Shown here: positions 1 to 10,013 of the stretch, in pieces
Numbering within the stretch: the first letter of the stretch is position 1
Layout: the number at the start of each line of letters is the position of its first letter
Assembly: GCA_028688895.1 (NCBI GenBank)
Contig: JAQTXG010000007.1
Span: 1 to 54,849, forward strand
Reading direction: 5' to 3'
Origin: Candidatus Altimarinota bacterium
GTDB lineage: Bacteria; Patescibacteriota; Gracilibacteria; BD1-5; UBA6164
DNA: 54,849 nucleotides
The notes under the pieces: model-generated
The model's database searches: none
What the model was told of the DNA's origin: nothing
Seen by the model: only the letters and a program-made list of their open reading frames with translations
Program-made: the position numbers and the translations under genes

Positions 1-193
1 ATTTCCCTGCATCTAATTGGAATAGTTCTAGTGATGTTTTTATACTAGAAATATCACTTATTCTAGAGCTATCTCTGGCTTGGGTACTATATCATTGTAG
101 GCTTATAAAAGCGATTGTTCAAAGAATTGCTAGGATAGTAATTACTACTATTAGTTCTACCAAAGTAAATCAGTTTGTTTTTTGTTTGTGCAT
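1..193 (-). CDS. type IV pilin-like protein, N-terminal fragment (runs off window)
   Basis: Only the first 64 codons are inside the window. They start with a short basic leader (MHKQKTNG, with TGA as the glycine before the cleavage site), then FTLVELIVVITILAILG, the class III signal and hydrophobic helix of type IV pilins, with Glu at mature position 5. In this family a prepilin peptidase cleaves after the Gly and the helix anchors the subunit in the membrane or pilus. The sequence from 1 to about 197 is identical to 2607-2803 in the next pilin gene, so the two N-termini were recently duplicated or homogenised. The extracellular part lies outside the window, so its tail domain is unknown. Confidence 0.85.
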
Positions 194-238
194 AATAATA
201 TTAGTTTAATTTGTATCTTTTTAATTATATAAAAAAAA

Positions 239-262
239 CCAAAATAAGAAATCTTATTTTGG
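239..262 (-). terminator. intrinsic terminator (copy 1 of 3)
   Basis: Perfect inverted repeat CCAAAATAAG / CTTATTTTGG with a short loop, followed on the minus strand by a run of T. It sits just after the stop of the 304-2799 gene. The same hairpin recurs at 2846-2869 and 5431-5454. Confidence 0.75.
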
Positions 263-303
263 ATTTTTGGTTGACATTATTTAATAAATTATATTAATTA
301 AAA

Positions 304-2799
304 TTAATCTTCATATGGTTGACTTGGTGGAGTAAAATTTCAACTGTACAAAGCTACTCATCTCACTAATCTTACTTCATCTATAAGTGTTTCTTTATTT
401 TGTCACCAATATCTACTATAAAATCAAAAGTTAAAAGTTTTACTATAAAACATACTACTATATCCTAAATATCAAACAGATATTCAATCTACAAACATAC
501 GAGTATTTCATCATACAGATTCTCTTTGTATTACAAAATGATGCCAAGTTCAAGAAAATACATTTATTTTATCCAATTGAGTTGTTGGATTAGATACAGT
601 AAATCATTTATTAAATGAACCATTCCGTTGACTATAACTAAAACCAAATCATCAATTTCAATGTCATCATCAATCAGATAATGTTAAAATAGGCGTTCCA
701 TATCATGGTGATGGATCAGCTAAAGTATTTGCCCAAAACTCAAATGTAAATGGTTGATTTCATAATAAGAAATCTTTACTAGCTCAACTTATATATGCAT
801 TTGATCAATATGTATATAAGCTTGTTCATCAAAACTTTGAAGATGTTGATACAGTTTTTGCAGTTCAACTTCTACTAAAATTGTGTCAATAATAATCTGT
901 AAAAGTGGTAGCTCAATTTGCTCAGTCAAAATGCATAAGAAGTGCATTATTTGATCATGTAGCAAAATTTCTAGTAGGTGTTTCAAAGCTAGAATTGTAT
1001 CTAGAATATCATTTTGTTAAACGGAATTCGTCTATATATCAACTATAATCACGATCAGCTTGACTAAATGATATTCAAAAATATGAAATCACATTTCTAT
1101 TTCTAATATTTTCATTGATACTTGTTGAATTAACTTCCTCTCAATTTATAAATAATCTAATTGTATTTCAATTTTTACTTACTGCAATGTGATACCAAGT
1201 ATTTAAATCAATTGTGTTAATTGGTGAGCTAAGAGTATTTACTGCTGTACTTGTAGTACCATATCAAAATACTACACTTTTGTTTATTCAATCCACATAT
1301 AAAGTATAATCATAATCTGTTGTACTTTGTTTTTTACTAAAAATAGTTCAATATACAGAGCGTCAAGTATAAGAACTTAAATTTATCCATGTTTCTATAG
1401 TAAAATCTGTATTTGATAAGTTATATAAATCATCAAAATAAATAAGATTTGCACTATCCGATGATCAATCAAAATATGCACTAGATCATCAAAATTTACT
1501 TTTAGTTGTACTTATAATCATTTGTCATCATCTTCATGTACCATTTGATCATTTTTCATCATATATAGAAGTACTTCAATTTGATCAATTAAATCTTAAT
1601 AATGCAGATGTATATTGCCAGTATGGATCAGTACAGACTCAATTTATTACAGTTTCTCAATAATTACATTTGTTACAACTTCAACTTTCCCATACATAAG
1701 TTGGATTACACTCATAATAACAAGGTTCTGTATTACTTGTATTTTGCCACGACTGATTCACTTGTGTTGGTGTTCATTCTGTAAATGTTGCATTTGTATA
1801 ATTTGGTTGTGTTTCACAGCTATTTGGTATTGTGTATCAATCTTTTCATTCTAATCATACAGTTCCTCCCAAATTGTTATTTACAAAATTACCCGCGTAT
1901 TTTAACAATTCTTGGCTAGGATTATTTGTATCTATATCTAAATCTAATACTTTTTTAATCTTTCAATTGTCTTTTAGTGTAGTACCTGTGTAGGCTTCCT
2001 GTAGTCATTGTAATAACTGGATTCTTGCTCCTGCATCATTTTTGTCTATCAAGTTATTACAGCTTCATGTGTCTGTATATGCTATCAATTTGTTTGGTTT
2101 GAAATCAAATCATCAGTCTGCATTGAATTTAGTTGTTCTAAATGAGTTTGGTAGATTTTTCTGTCAGTTATATACAAACCTCTTTTGGTTTGAGATTTCT
2201 TCTAGGTCTGTACTAGTTTCTATATCACTTGCTATAATGGTTGGGATACTAAACACATTACATATTACTCCACTCAGACTCTTAGTCATCTGTCAGTTGT
2301 AGTTTCATGTGATGTAGGCAGTTGCTTCTGTTGTTCCGGCATTTACTTTTTGTGCTAGTTCCCCGCCTTGATAAGGAGGGGTTAGGGGTGGTCAATAATA
2401 TGCTATATCTCATTCTATTATTCATCATAGTTCGTATTCGTTTTTTGTTTGTGTTACTGAGTATGTGTATTTTGAATTTGTAAGTGGATCTAGAGGTATC
2501 TTATCTAGTTTATCTACATTTGCATAGACTGTTTCTCAGAATATTCATTGGTTCCATACTATTGCTCACGAGTATGTAATATCTACTCATGATGTAGGAT
2601 TTGGGTATTTCCCTGCATCTAATTGGAATAGTTCTAGTGATGTTTTTATACTAGAAATATCACTTATTCTAGAGCTATCTCTGGCTTGGGTACTATATCA
2701 TTGTAGGCTTATAAAAGCGATTGTTCAAAGAATTGCTAGGATAGTAATTACTACTATTAGTTCTACCAAAGTAAATCAGTTTGTTTTTTGTTTGTGCAT
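304..2799 (-). CDS. type IV pilin-like protein with LamG-type domains (831 aa)
   Basis: The start is the ATG that gives MHKQKTNG-FTLVELIVVITILAILG, a pilin leader and helix. Residues about 30-260 form a region shared with the other pilins of the window, with signatures such as IPLDPLT and YTYSVT. The C-terminal part contains two jelly-roll (LamG/concanavalin-like) segments: one around residues 440-500 with SSAYFDGSSDSANL and FTIETWINL, and a second near residues 600-720 with ALLMHFDGANG and QPFTFEFWAN. LamG folds usually bind sugars or proteins, so this is probably a pilus-associated or membrane-anchored adhesin; that role is inferred. Many glycines are TGA. A palindromic repeat is inserted in frame at 2361-2391, adding a PPLTPPYQGGE stretch that the 2909-5386 paralogue lacks. 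Confidence 0.85.
2361..2391. repeat. palindromic repeat element inside a coding sequence (copy A)
   Basis: The core CCCCGCCTTGATAAGGAGGGG is palindromic with an adjoining TTAGGGGTGG. On the coding strand it reads as CCACCCCTAACCCCTCCTTA and onward, in frame, adding about 10 residues to the pilin. The same family occurs at 7281-7303, 11070-11093, 33643-33662 and 34395-34417. Confidence 0.7.
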
Positions 2800-2803
2800 A
2801 ATA
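2607..2803. repeat. direct duplicate of window positions 1-197
   Basis: Positions 1-197 and 2607-2803 read identically, covering the 5' end of two neighbouring pilin genes and the bases just before the ATG. Beyond this stretch the sequences differ by scattered bases. The corresponding part of the third gene, about 5290-5386, is close but not identical. Confidence 0.8.
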
Positions 2804-2845
2804 ATATGAGTTTAATTTATATCTTTTTTATTATATAAAAAAAAA

Positions 2846-2869
2846 CCAAAATAAGAAATCTTATTTTGG
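2846..2869 (-). terminator. intrinsic terminator (copy 2 of 3)
   Basis: Same CCAAAATAAG / CTTATTTTGG hairpin as at 239-262, with a run of A on the plus strand (T on the minus strand). It follows the stop codon of the 2909-5386 gene. Confidence 0.75.
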
Positions 2870-2908
2870 ATTTTTGCTTGACAGAATCATTGTTTAATTA
2901 TTAATAGC

Positions 2909-5386
2909 TTATCTTACAAATACTCTCATAAATTCAGTCGAAACTCAAGATCACATACAATATAATGATTTTGATGTTTGGTCTACCATGTACCAGTCTG
3001 AATAATATAATCAGATGGCTGATACATTTAGATTTATGCTTGCATTTAAACAATCTCAGTGCCAAGTATTTGTGACTGGAGTATAATTATTACTTCAAAT
3101 TCATGTGAAATTTGATGCGGCATTTGTAAAAGTATACCAATATCAATTTGTACATCTCAATCATGTACCATATTGTCTTTCTCTTACATTGCTATTTGAA
3201 GTTTTTATATCTAGAATATTAGCTCATCTCTTACAATTGTATCTTGTTTCAGAAGAAGTGTTTGTTAATTCTGCCATAATTCAGTTTGGTGAAACAAAAT
3301 TTCATGTCAGAGTATATGCTATATCTGAATATGAAATTGCTCATGTTGGAGAAAGTCATGATACCATAGTCCAACCACCTCAATCTGTAGTCATATCACA
3401 ATATACTTGTTTTAAATATTTGTAATTTGGATATATATTGTATACTCAATCGGTAGAGCTAGGCAAATCATCTTTTATTTCTTTACAGCTAGTATATAAT
3501 CATGTAAGTGTATTTGAATCATAATTGAATTCTATATAATTTACTGTTGGAGTTTCTAATACATCTGATGTATATAATCATGTAGCTATATCTATTGTGT
3601 TTTGAGTATTTAAATATGTTAGGTTTGAGTCTGATAATCAGTTTATAAATTCTGATGTCATTCAATTTGTTCATATGTCATTTAATCAACCTACAGCTTG
3701 TACCCAATTTGTTCAGTCAAAATAGTACCATGTATTTTTTCAATCAAAACTGAATAAGTATTTAATACTAGTGTTAGTAGGTTTTGAGTCAGAAACTGTA
3801 ATTTTATTTATACTTGTTATTCATAAATTACTTAAATGTAGAGTTTCTCATTCATTTGTTGTTGTTGTATAATATATATCTGATGGATAACTTTCTATTG
3901 AATTTAATTTTAAATCTCTCAGATATCTATTATTTCATCAGTTTCAAGGATAGTGGCTTAATATATCAAATCTATAATATCTATATGCAGTAGTATTGTT
4001 TATATTTGTATTATAATATGCTCCAGATTCTATGTGTGTTCACGTTCATAATTTTGTAAAATCTGTATTATTATTCGATCCATATAATTCAAAATCTTTT
4101 ATAGATTCATATCAAGATGCATAATATGAAAGAGTGCTTACATTGTTCACAATATAAGGTGTTAATAAATCATATTTCATCCAAGTTGTTCATGTAGTTA
4201 TTTCATATGTTGAATTATTTGCTTGGTCACAAGATCTATTACATTCAGTTTGATTTAATCATGCATTACATACAACTGTTTTTCAATAACAAATATTGGA
4301 AGCTGGAAAATGAAAAAGTTTGAGTCAATTTTTATCCATAGTGCTCATTCAATTAACTGAAAAGTAAAATGGATTATCGTAGCTTATTCTATAATTTGTT
4401 TCAGAAAGTGTAGTGTTATTATTTATAACTAATGTTTGATTATTTGTTCAAACTATAAGTTTACTTCAAAAACTATTATTTACTAAATTGTTTGCATAAT
4501 TTATTACCTCATTTGAAGGATTATTTTCATTTATATCTAATGCTAATATTTTACTTATTTTTTCATCATTTCATAATATTGTTCAACTGTATGCATTTTG
4601 CAATCATTTTATTAATTGAGCTCTTTCTGAATTGAAATTGTTTTGTGATATAACTGTACAGCTTCAAGTGTCTGTATATGCTATAAGATTGTTTGGTTTA
4701 AAATTAAATCATCAATCATGTTTGAATTTAGAAGATTTGAATGATGCAGGTAGATTTTTGTATCATCTATATACAAATGAATTATTTTCTGCTATTTCTT
4801 GTAAGTCGGTAACTGAAGTATCGTTTGTAATAATAGTAGGTACAGACACTATGTTACACAATGTTCAAGAATTTGACTTGGTCATAAGTCAATTATAGTT
4901 TCAAGTTACATAAGCAGTTGCTTCCGTTGTTCAGGCTTTTGTGTATGAAATTATATTATTCTTTATATATTTTTTATTATTTATTGCTATATTGCCTCAT
5001 TCTAATAATCATCATAATTGGTATTCGGTTTTATTTGCTGTAATAGAATATGTATATTGTTTATTTGTGTTTGGATCAGTTGGGATTTTATCTAGTTTGT
5101 CTACATTTGCATAGACTGTTTCTCAGAATATTCATTGATTCCATACTACTGCTCACGAATATGTAATATCTACTCAATTGGTTGGTATTGGGTATTTTCA
5201 GTTATCAAGTTGAAAAATTTCTAAACTTGTTTTCATAATTGATAGATCAGATATTCTAGTACTATCTCTTGCATCAGTAGAGTATCCTTGTAGGCTTATA
5301 AAAGCTATAGTTCAAAGAATCGCTAGGATAGTAATTACTACTATTAGTTCTACCAAAGTAAATCAGTGTGTTTTTTGTTTGTGCAT
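2909..5386 (-). CDS. type IV pilin-like protein with discoidin-like and fibrinogen-like domains (825 aa)
   Basis: The protein begins with the same leader and helix as its neighbour, followed by the shared pilin region to about residue 270. Around residues 400-490 is a probable F5/8 type C (discoidin) fold, recognised by SIKDFELYGSNNNTDFTKLG and AYRYYRFDILSHYPG; a second, weaker one may follow near 540-620. From about residue 655 a fibrinogen C-terminal-like module is seen: NYKYLKQVYCDMTTDGGGWT, then paired cysteines and tryptophans up to the end. Both folds are carbohydrate or protein binding in other organisms. An adhesin role at the cell surface is inferred. Stop TAA is followed by a terminator hairpin. 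Confidence 0.82.
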
Positions 5387-5430
5387 AATAATATTAGTTT
5401 AATATATATTTTTTTATTATATAAAAAAAT

Positions 5431-5454
5431 CCAAAATAAGAAATCTTATTTTGG
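5431..5454 (-). terminator. intrinsic terminator (copy 3 of 3)
   Basis: Third copy of the CCAAAATAAG / CTTATTTTGG hairpin with flanking A/T runs, between the 5476-6006 gene and the pilin gene downstream of it. Confidence 0.75.
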
Positions 5455-5475
5455 ATTTTTGCTTGACAGATAATA

Positions 5476-6006
5476 TTAATTACTACTAATTAATTTATTA
5501 ACTATATCTATTACTGTTTTTTCTCAGGTTTGAGTATTACTTGAATAAAATGTCGTACCTGGAGTTTTTATCTTATCTGAATATATCTCTACTTTGTAAT
5601 TTTTATTATCATTACATACAAAAGTCAATAATGTATATGGAATAGTAGGTATAAAACTTCTAAATTCTTCTCAATCTTCAGGTAACTCATTTAAAGTATT
5701 AGTTATTTCATTTATTGTGTTTATATCCTTAACTATAAATTCTTTATTAGTTTTTTTGTCATTAGCTTTATTGTATTGTTGGATAATTAATTCATTACAA
5801 TTTGTGATTTTGAAAGTGCTTTCTGAAAAAACTAAACTGTTTATCCTGGTTTGAATTTCTGATTCTTTTGTATTATTATTTTTGTTACTCATCTCAGTAT
5901 CATAGTTGTTTCACATAATGCTTGGTGAATTATTAGTAAAATACATCATATATATAAATACTCAAATTATTATAATTATTACAATGAATATAATAGTTTT
6001 AGTCAT
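5476..6006 (-). CDS. small membrane-anchored protein of unknown function (176 aa)
   Basis: I do not recognise a family. The N-terminus MTKTIIFIVIIIIIGVFIYM is a single uncleaved-looking membrane helix of about 18 residues. The rest is a hydrophilic domain of about 140 residues rich in Asn, Lys and Ile, predicted to face outside. It lies directly upstream of three pilin-like genes on the same strand, separated by a terminator, so it may be an accessory envelope protein. It is unbroken only if TGA is read as Gly. Confidence 0.7.
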
Positions 6007-6069
6007 AGTTTTTAATTAATTATTAAATTTCTTTAATTATATTCTTTTATTTGCAAACACATAATTTTT

Positions 6070-8367
6070 TTACATTTTTCTTACTGGTGCTATTCTGATA
6101 TTCATTTTTTTGATGCCATTTCATGTAAAAGCTATTTCTGCTAGTTCACCATTAAGAGCTGTAATAATACCGTTACCAAATTTGGGGTGATTTACCCTGT
6201 CTCATCTAGCAAATATGGATACATCATTGTTTGCTTGTACTATTACTTTTGGTTTACCTGTAAATCATCAACTTGAAGATCAAAAACTAAATCAGTCACT
6301 GTTTCAAGATAAACTATTTCAAAATAATTGATTTCATTTGTTTATAAATTCTCATAAATCATAGTTTACTAGGTATTCTAGAGGAATTTCTTTTAGAAAT
6401 CTAGATTCTGGATTTCTGACAAAATCACCGAAATTGAATCTCTCTTTTGCTCTAGATATATACAATTCTTCTCTGGCTCTAGTCATGGCTACATACATAA
6501 GTCTTCTCTCTTCTTCTAGTGCTGATTGCTCTCATATAGATCTGAAACTTGGGAATAGTCATTCTTCTAAACCTGTAAGAAATACTCTTTTTTGTTCCAG
6601 TCATTTTGATGTATGTATAGTCATAAGTGTTACATAATCAGATCTCTCATCTTTTGTATCCATATCTGTAATAAGGGCTACTTCTTCTAGAAATATTGAC
6701 AAACTTTCTCTTGGTTCCATACCATTGTACTGTGTAGCTACATTTACAAGCTCATCTATATTTTCTAATTTTGATTCTTTTTCTTCTTTACTTAATCATT
6801 CTCAGATATAATCATCGTATTTTGTAAGTTTGATTATTTCTCTGATGAGTTCTCATACTACTTTTTTGTGTGATGCTTTTACTAGGTCTTCAAATATGAT
6901 ATTGAAATTGCTGATTGCATTTTTGGCACCGTTGTTTAATTCTGGTACTTCTGCTATATTTTCTATTATTTGAGGATAACTAAGTCAGAAATTTTCTCTG
7001 TAAGTATCCATAGTTTCTATTGATTTTGGTCAGATTTTTCTTGTAGGTGTATTTATGATTCTTTTCATAGCTACTATATCGTCTGGATTGTGGATTACTT
7101 TTAGGTAACAAAGTAAGTCTTTGATTTCTTTTCTGTCATAAAACTTTTGTCATCATATAACTCTGTATGGTATATTTGCTATCATCAGTGCTTCTTCTAA
7201 TTTTCTAGATTGTGCATTTGTACGGTACAAAATCAGATTATCTATATAATTTCACTCTTTTTCAGACATACCACCCCCTACCCCCTCCTTATAAAGGAGG
7301 GGGTTATTTGTATTGTAAGTTTTTTCCTTAATAATGTTTACAATTATACTGGCTTCAGTTTTGTCATCTGGGGCTTCTATATAACTAATATGTTCTCACT
7401 CCATATTATCTGTCCATAATTCTTTTTTTATTCAGCTTGTGTTTTTATTTATAACTGCATTGGCTCATGCTATGATTTTTTTTGTAGATCTGTAATTTTG
7501 TTCTAGTTTTACTATTAGAGCGTCGTTGTAATCCTTTTTGAAATTGATTATATTTCTCATATCTGCTCATCTCCAGCTGTATATAGATTGGCTATCATCT
7601 CATACTACTGCTAGGTTTCTGTATTTACTTGCTAATAGTTTAACTATCTCGTATTGAGGAGCATTTGTGTCTTGATATTCATCTACCATTAGGTATTTGT
7701 ATCTTTCTTGGTATTCGTTTAGGATTTTTGGTATTCTCAAAACTGCTAGAGTTTTAACTAATATATCATCGAAGTCTATTGCGTTGTTTTGTGCTAGGTC
7801 TTTTTCGTACTCTATATATGCTTTGTAAACTACTTCTTTTATAGTTGAATCTACTTCTGCTTCGTATCATTTGGCAGTGATTAAGCTATTTTTAGCGTTA
7901 CTTATAAAAAAAGCTATTTGTCTAGCTGGAAATTCTTTTTCATCTAGATTGAATCTATTTTTTAGAATATTTTTTAATACTGATAACTTGTCAGACTCAT
8001 CATATATTACGAAGTCTTTTTTTAATCAAATAGCTAGTTCTTCTGATAAATATCTAGATAATACATCTTTTAATATAAATATTCAAATCGAGTGAAATGT
8101 TCAAATAAGTGGAAAATTGTTTCTTCAATAAACACTTCTAGGTGCTTCAACTCATAATGTTTTTGCTACTCTTTCTCTCATCTCTGTTGCTGCTTTGTTT
8201 GTAAATGTCACCATCATAATTTCCGATGGAAATATTCATTTTTCTTTTATCATATATTGTACTCTAGCTGTAAGGGTAGCTGTTTTTCAACTACCTGCTC
8301 ATGCTATTATCAAAAGAGGTCAGTCTATTTTGTTTTTTGCTTCTGCTTGTTTTTCGTTTAAGTTCAT
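6070..8367 (-). CDS. uvrD: UvrD/PcrA-type superfamily 1 DNA helicase (765 aa)
   Basis: A 3'-5' ATP-dependent DNA helicase for repair and replication restart. It starts [10 protein letters not shown] (Q motif region), then IDGPLLIIAGAGSGKTATLT, the Walker A motif in the first 40 residues, with TGA glycines. The C-terminus carries the Tudor-like PcrA/UvrD domain, visible as [14 protein letters not shown] and ending IRIAPVRKM, which in PcrA contacts RNA polymerase. The length fits PcrA (about 720-750 aa) plus a small insertion: a palindromic repeat at 7281-7303 adds [12 protein letters not shown] near residue 355. PcrA, UvrD and Rep are hard to separate without alignment. Confidence 0.9.
7281..7303. 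repeat. palindromic repeat element inside uvrD (copy B)
   Basis: The near-perfect palindrome CCCCCTCC-TTATAA-AGGAGGGGG, with CCACCCCCTA beside it, keeps the helicase frame open. Relative to the gene it is inserted in the opposite orientation from copies A and C. Confidence 0.7.
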
Positions 8368-8468
8368 TATTTTTTGTTATGATTTAATTATATACAAGTT
8401 ATATATTATTTATTTTTTTTCAATTTTTTTTGTTTTTTTGTGTTAAAAAATAATTTTTTAAAAATAAC

Positions 8469-8496
8469 TTGACAAATAGTATAAATATCGTAAAAT
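8469..8496 (+). promoter_or_regulatory. sigma-70-like promoter
   Basis: Consensus -35 TTGACA at 8469-8474, a 16-bp spacer and -10 TAAAAT at 8491-8496. It stands about 45 bases before the 8542 gene, which also has a good ribosome site (CAGGAG at 8528-8533). Confidence 0.75.
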
Positions 8497-8541
8497 CTTT
8501 TGTATTCAAAACAAAAACAAATATAAACAGGAGATTTTTTT

Positions 8542-8880
8542 ATGAATAATGTACCAAGTATTGTTTTAAAACTGATATTGTTTAGAATGATAAGGTCGGC
8601 AAAGATGCTGATGTTGCCAATGGATGCGAAATTTGAAGTCGAAAATCAGATTTTTGATTTAAAAGATTTAAAGAATGATATTGATTCGAAGCTTATAAAA
8701 AAAATATTGATTATGAATTATTCTGTGCTTCTTCTAAATAACAACTTAGTTATTGAAATGAAAGTTATAAGAAAAATTGCAGATAAAGCAGTAGTTTCAG
8801 ATGAATTGTTTTCATTAAAATTTAATGATAGACAAATTACATTGATTAAAAATAATCTAAGATTAATAAAAAAATACTAA
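8542..8880 (+). CDS. small glycine-free protein of unknown function (112 aa)
   Basis: No family recognised. The protein is rich in Lys, Leu, Ile, Asn and Asp, with no signal peptide and no obvious membrane helix. It contains no glycine and no tryptophan, so no TGA codon occurs in the frame, which is unusual here. ATG 8542 is supported by CAGGAG eight bases upstream and by the strong promoter at 8469-8496. The next gene starts nine bases after the stop, with a GGAG overlapping the junction, so the two form an operon closed by the terminator at 9234-9270. Confidence 0.75.
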   Translation: MNNVPSIVLKLILFRMIRSAKMLMLPMDAKFEVENQIFDLKDLKNDIDSKLIKKILIMNYSVLLLNNNLVIEMKVIRKIADKAVVSDELFSLKFNDRQITLIKNNLRLIKKY

Positions 8881-8889
8881 GGAGTTAAA

Positions 8890-9204
8890 ATGGATACAAG
8901 ATTTTTTAAATTTTTGATTTTTAATCAATTTTTAGAGGAATTATTGAAACAATATTATGAAAAATTAAATAATAAACATTATTTGAGGATTAATAATGAT
9001 ATTTATTTATTAAGTCGTTTAACTTCGTTAAGTGATGTTGATAAAATATCACTTGTGGATGAAATATTGTCTTACAATGCTGAATGTTGTGACAATGTTT
9101 TAAAAATCAAGGTGTTTATTGTAAAAGATGGAAATGCTCAAAAAAATCCTAGTTACATAAATATTAATGTGACTAATTCTATCATAAAATCTTTGACTAA
9201 TTAG
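8890..9204 (+). CDS. small glycine-poor protein of unknown function (104 aa)
   Basis: Second gene of the 8542 operon, with an AAGGAG ribosome site overlapping the upstream stop codon. The product is Leu/Asn/Lys/Ile-rich and has a single glycine (GGA codon), so again no TGA. It has a Cys-Cys pair in the middle (AECCDN). No family is recognised. The two proteins resemble each other in size and composition (N-terminal Leu/Phe-rich helix, central NN-L segment), so they could be distant paralogues, but I could not demonstrate that. Confidence 0.7.
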   Translation: MDTRFFKFLIFNQFLEELLKQYYEKLNNKHYLRINNDIYLLSRLTSLSDVDKISLVDEILSYNAECCDNVLKIKVFIVKDGNAQKNPSYININVTNSIIKSLTN

Positions 9205-9233
9205 TTTTAGTTTAAATGTTTTTATTATAATGT

Positions 9234-9270
9234 AAAAAAGCTTGAATTCCACGAATTCTAGCTTTTTTTT
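9234..9270 (+). terminator. intrinsic terminator of the 8542-9204 operon
   Basis: Stem AAGCTTGAATTC / GAATTCTAGCTT with one bulged base, then eight T residues. Confidence 0.8.
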
Positions 9271-9327
9271 GCATTATTTTTTTATATATGCTATAATAAT
9301 TAATATTATACAATAACATTATTAATT

Positions 9328-9897
9328 ATGCCTATAAGTGATAAACCACAGTATGAATGAATATATAGTGATGAATGAACAACTGAAAAATTATACATAT
9401 CTAGACTTAATGATTTTTTGAATAAAAGATGAGAGAGTAATATAAAAGATATATTTGATATTTTGGATGATGCAAAAAAAACAAAAAATACTAAATTAAT
9501 TGAAGAAATGTACTCAATAATAGCTAACAATTTAGAAAATAATACAAAAATATTGGATGTTTTAAAAATAAGATTGAATGAATGTAATCTCTTACTTAAA
9601 ACATTGGATAGATTGGATATGGCAAGAAAAAAAGATAGATGAGTAAGAAAAACAATTATATCTTTTAATAATTTGGATATAGATAAATTGAAAAATAGTT
9701 CAATGACAAATAAAGTGTTTAATTTTTTGTGAAATAATGAATTGGATATAAATGTTTTTGATGTAAATAATACAAATAGTCCTTTTAATTATTTGATAAA
9801 TTTAAGAAAAGATTTGTTTCAAGATTTTGAATGAATAAAAAAATATAGCAAGGATAATAATGGTACTATAAATAGATTTAAATCACTGTTTAATTAG
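9328..9897 (+). CDS. unknown cytoplasmic protein, helix-rich (189 aa)
   Basis: The frame MPISDKPQYEGIYSDEGTTE to SLFN is open only when TGA is Gly (six TGA codons). There is no signal peptide or membrane helix. The middle (about residues 45-115) is charged and Leu-patterned, suggesting helices. No catalytic motif or family was recognised. No strong ribosome site precedes the ATG. It is transcribed in the same direction as its neighbours, between a terminator and the methyltransferase gene. Confidence 0.65.
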
Positions 9898-10013
9898 TTT
9901 TTTATTATTAAAAGTTGGAGTTATTTATAATTCTAGCTTTTTATTTTTTATCAAAATTGATTTTTAATATGTTTTTTGTATAATCTGTGCAATTTAAAAA
10001 TTAATGCAAATAA

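Noticed and set aside
6070-8367. Pseudogene interpretation of uvrD and many other genes, broken by in-frame TGA
   Set aside because: All the TGA codons sit at glycine positions, and the frames run uninterrupted to TAA or TAG when TGA is read as Gly.
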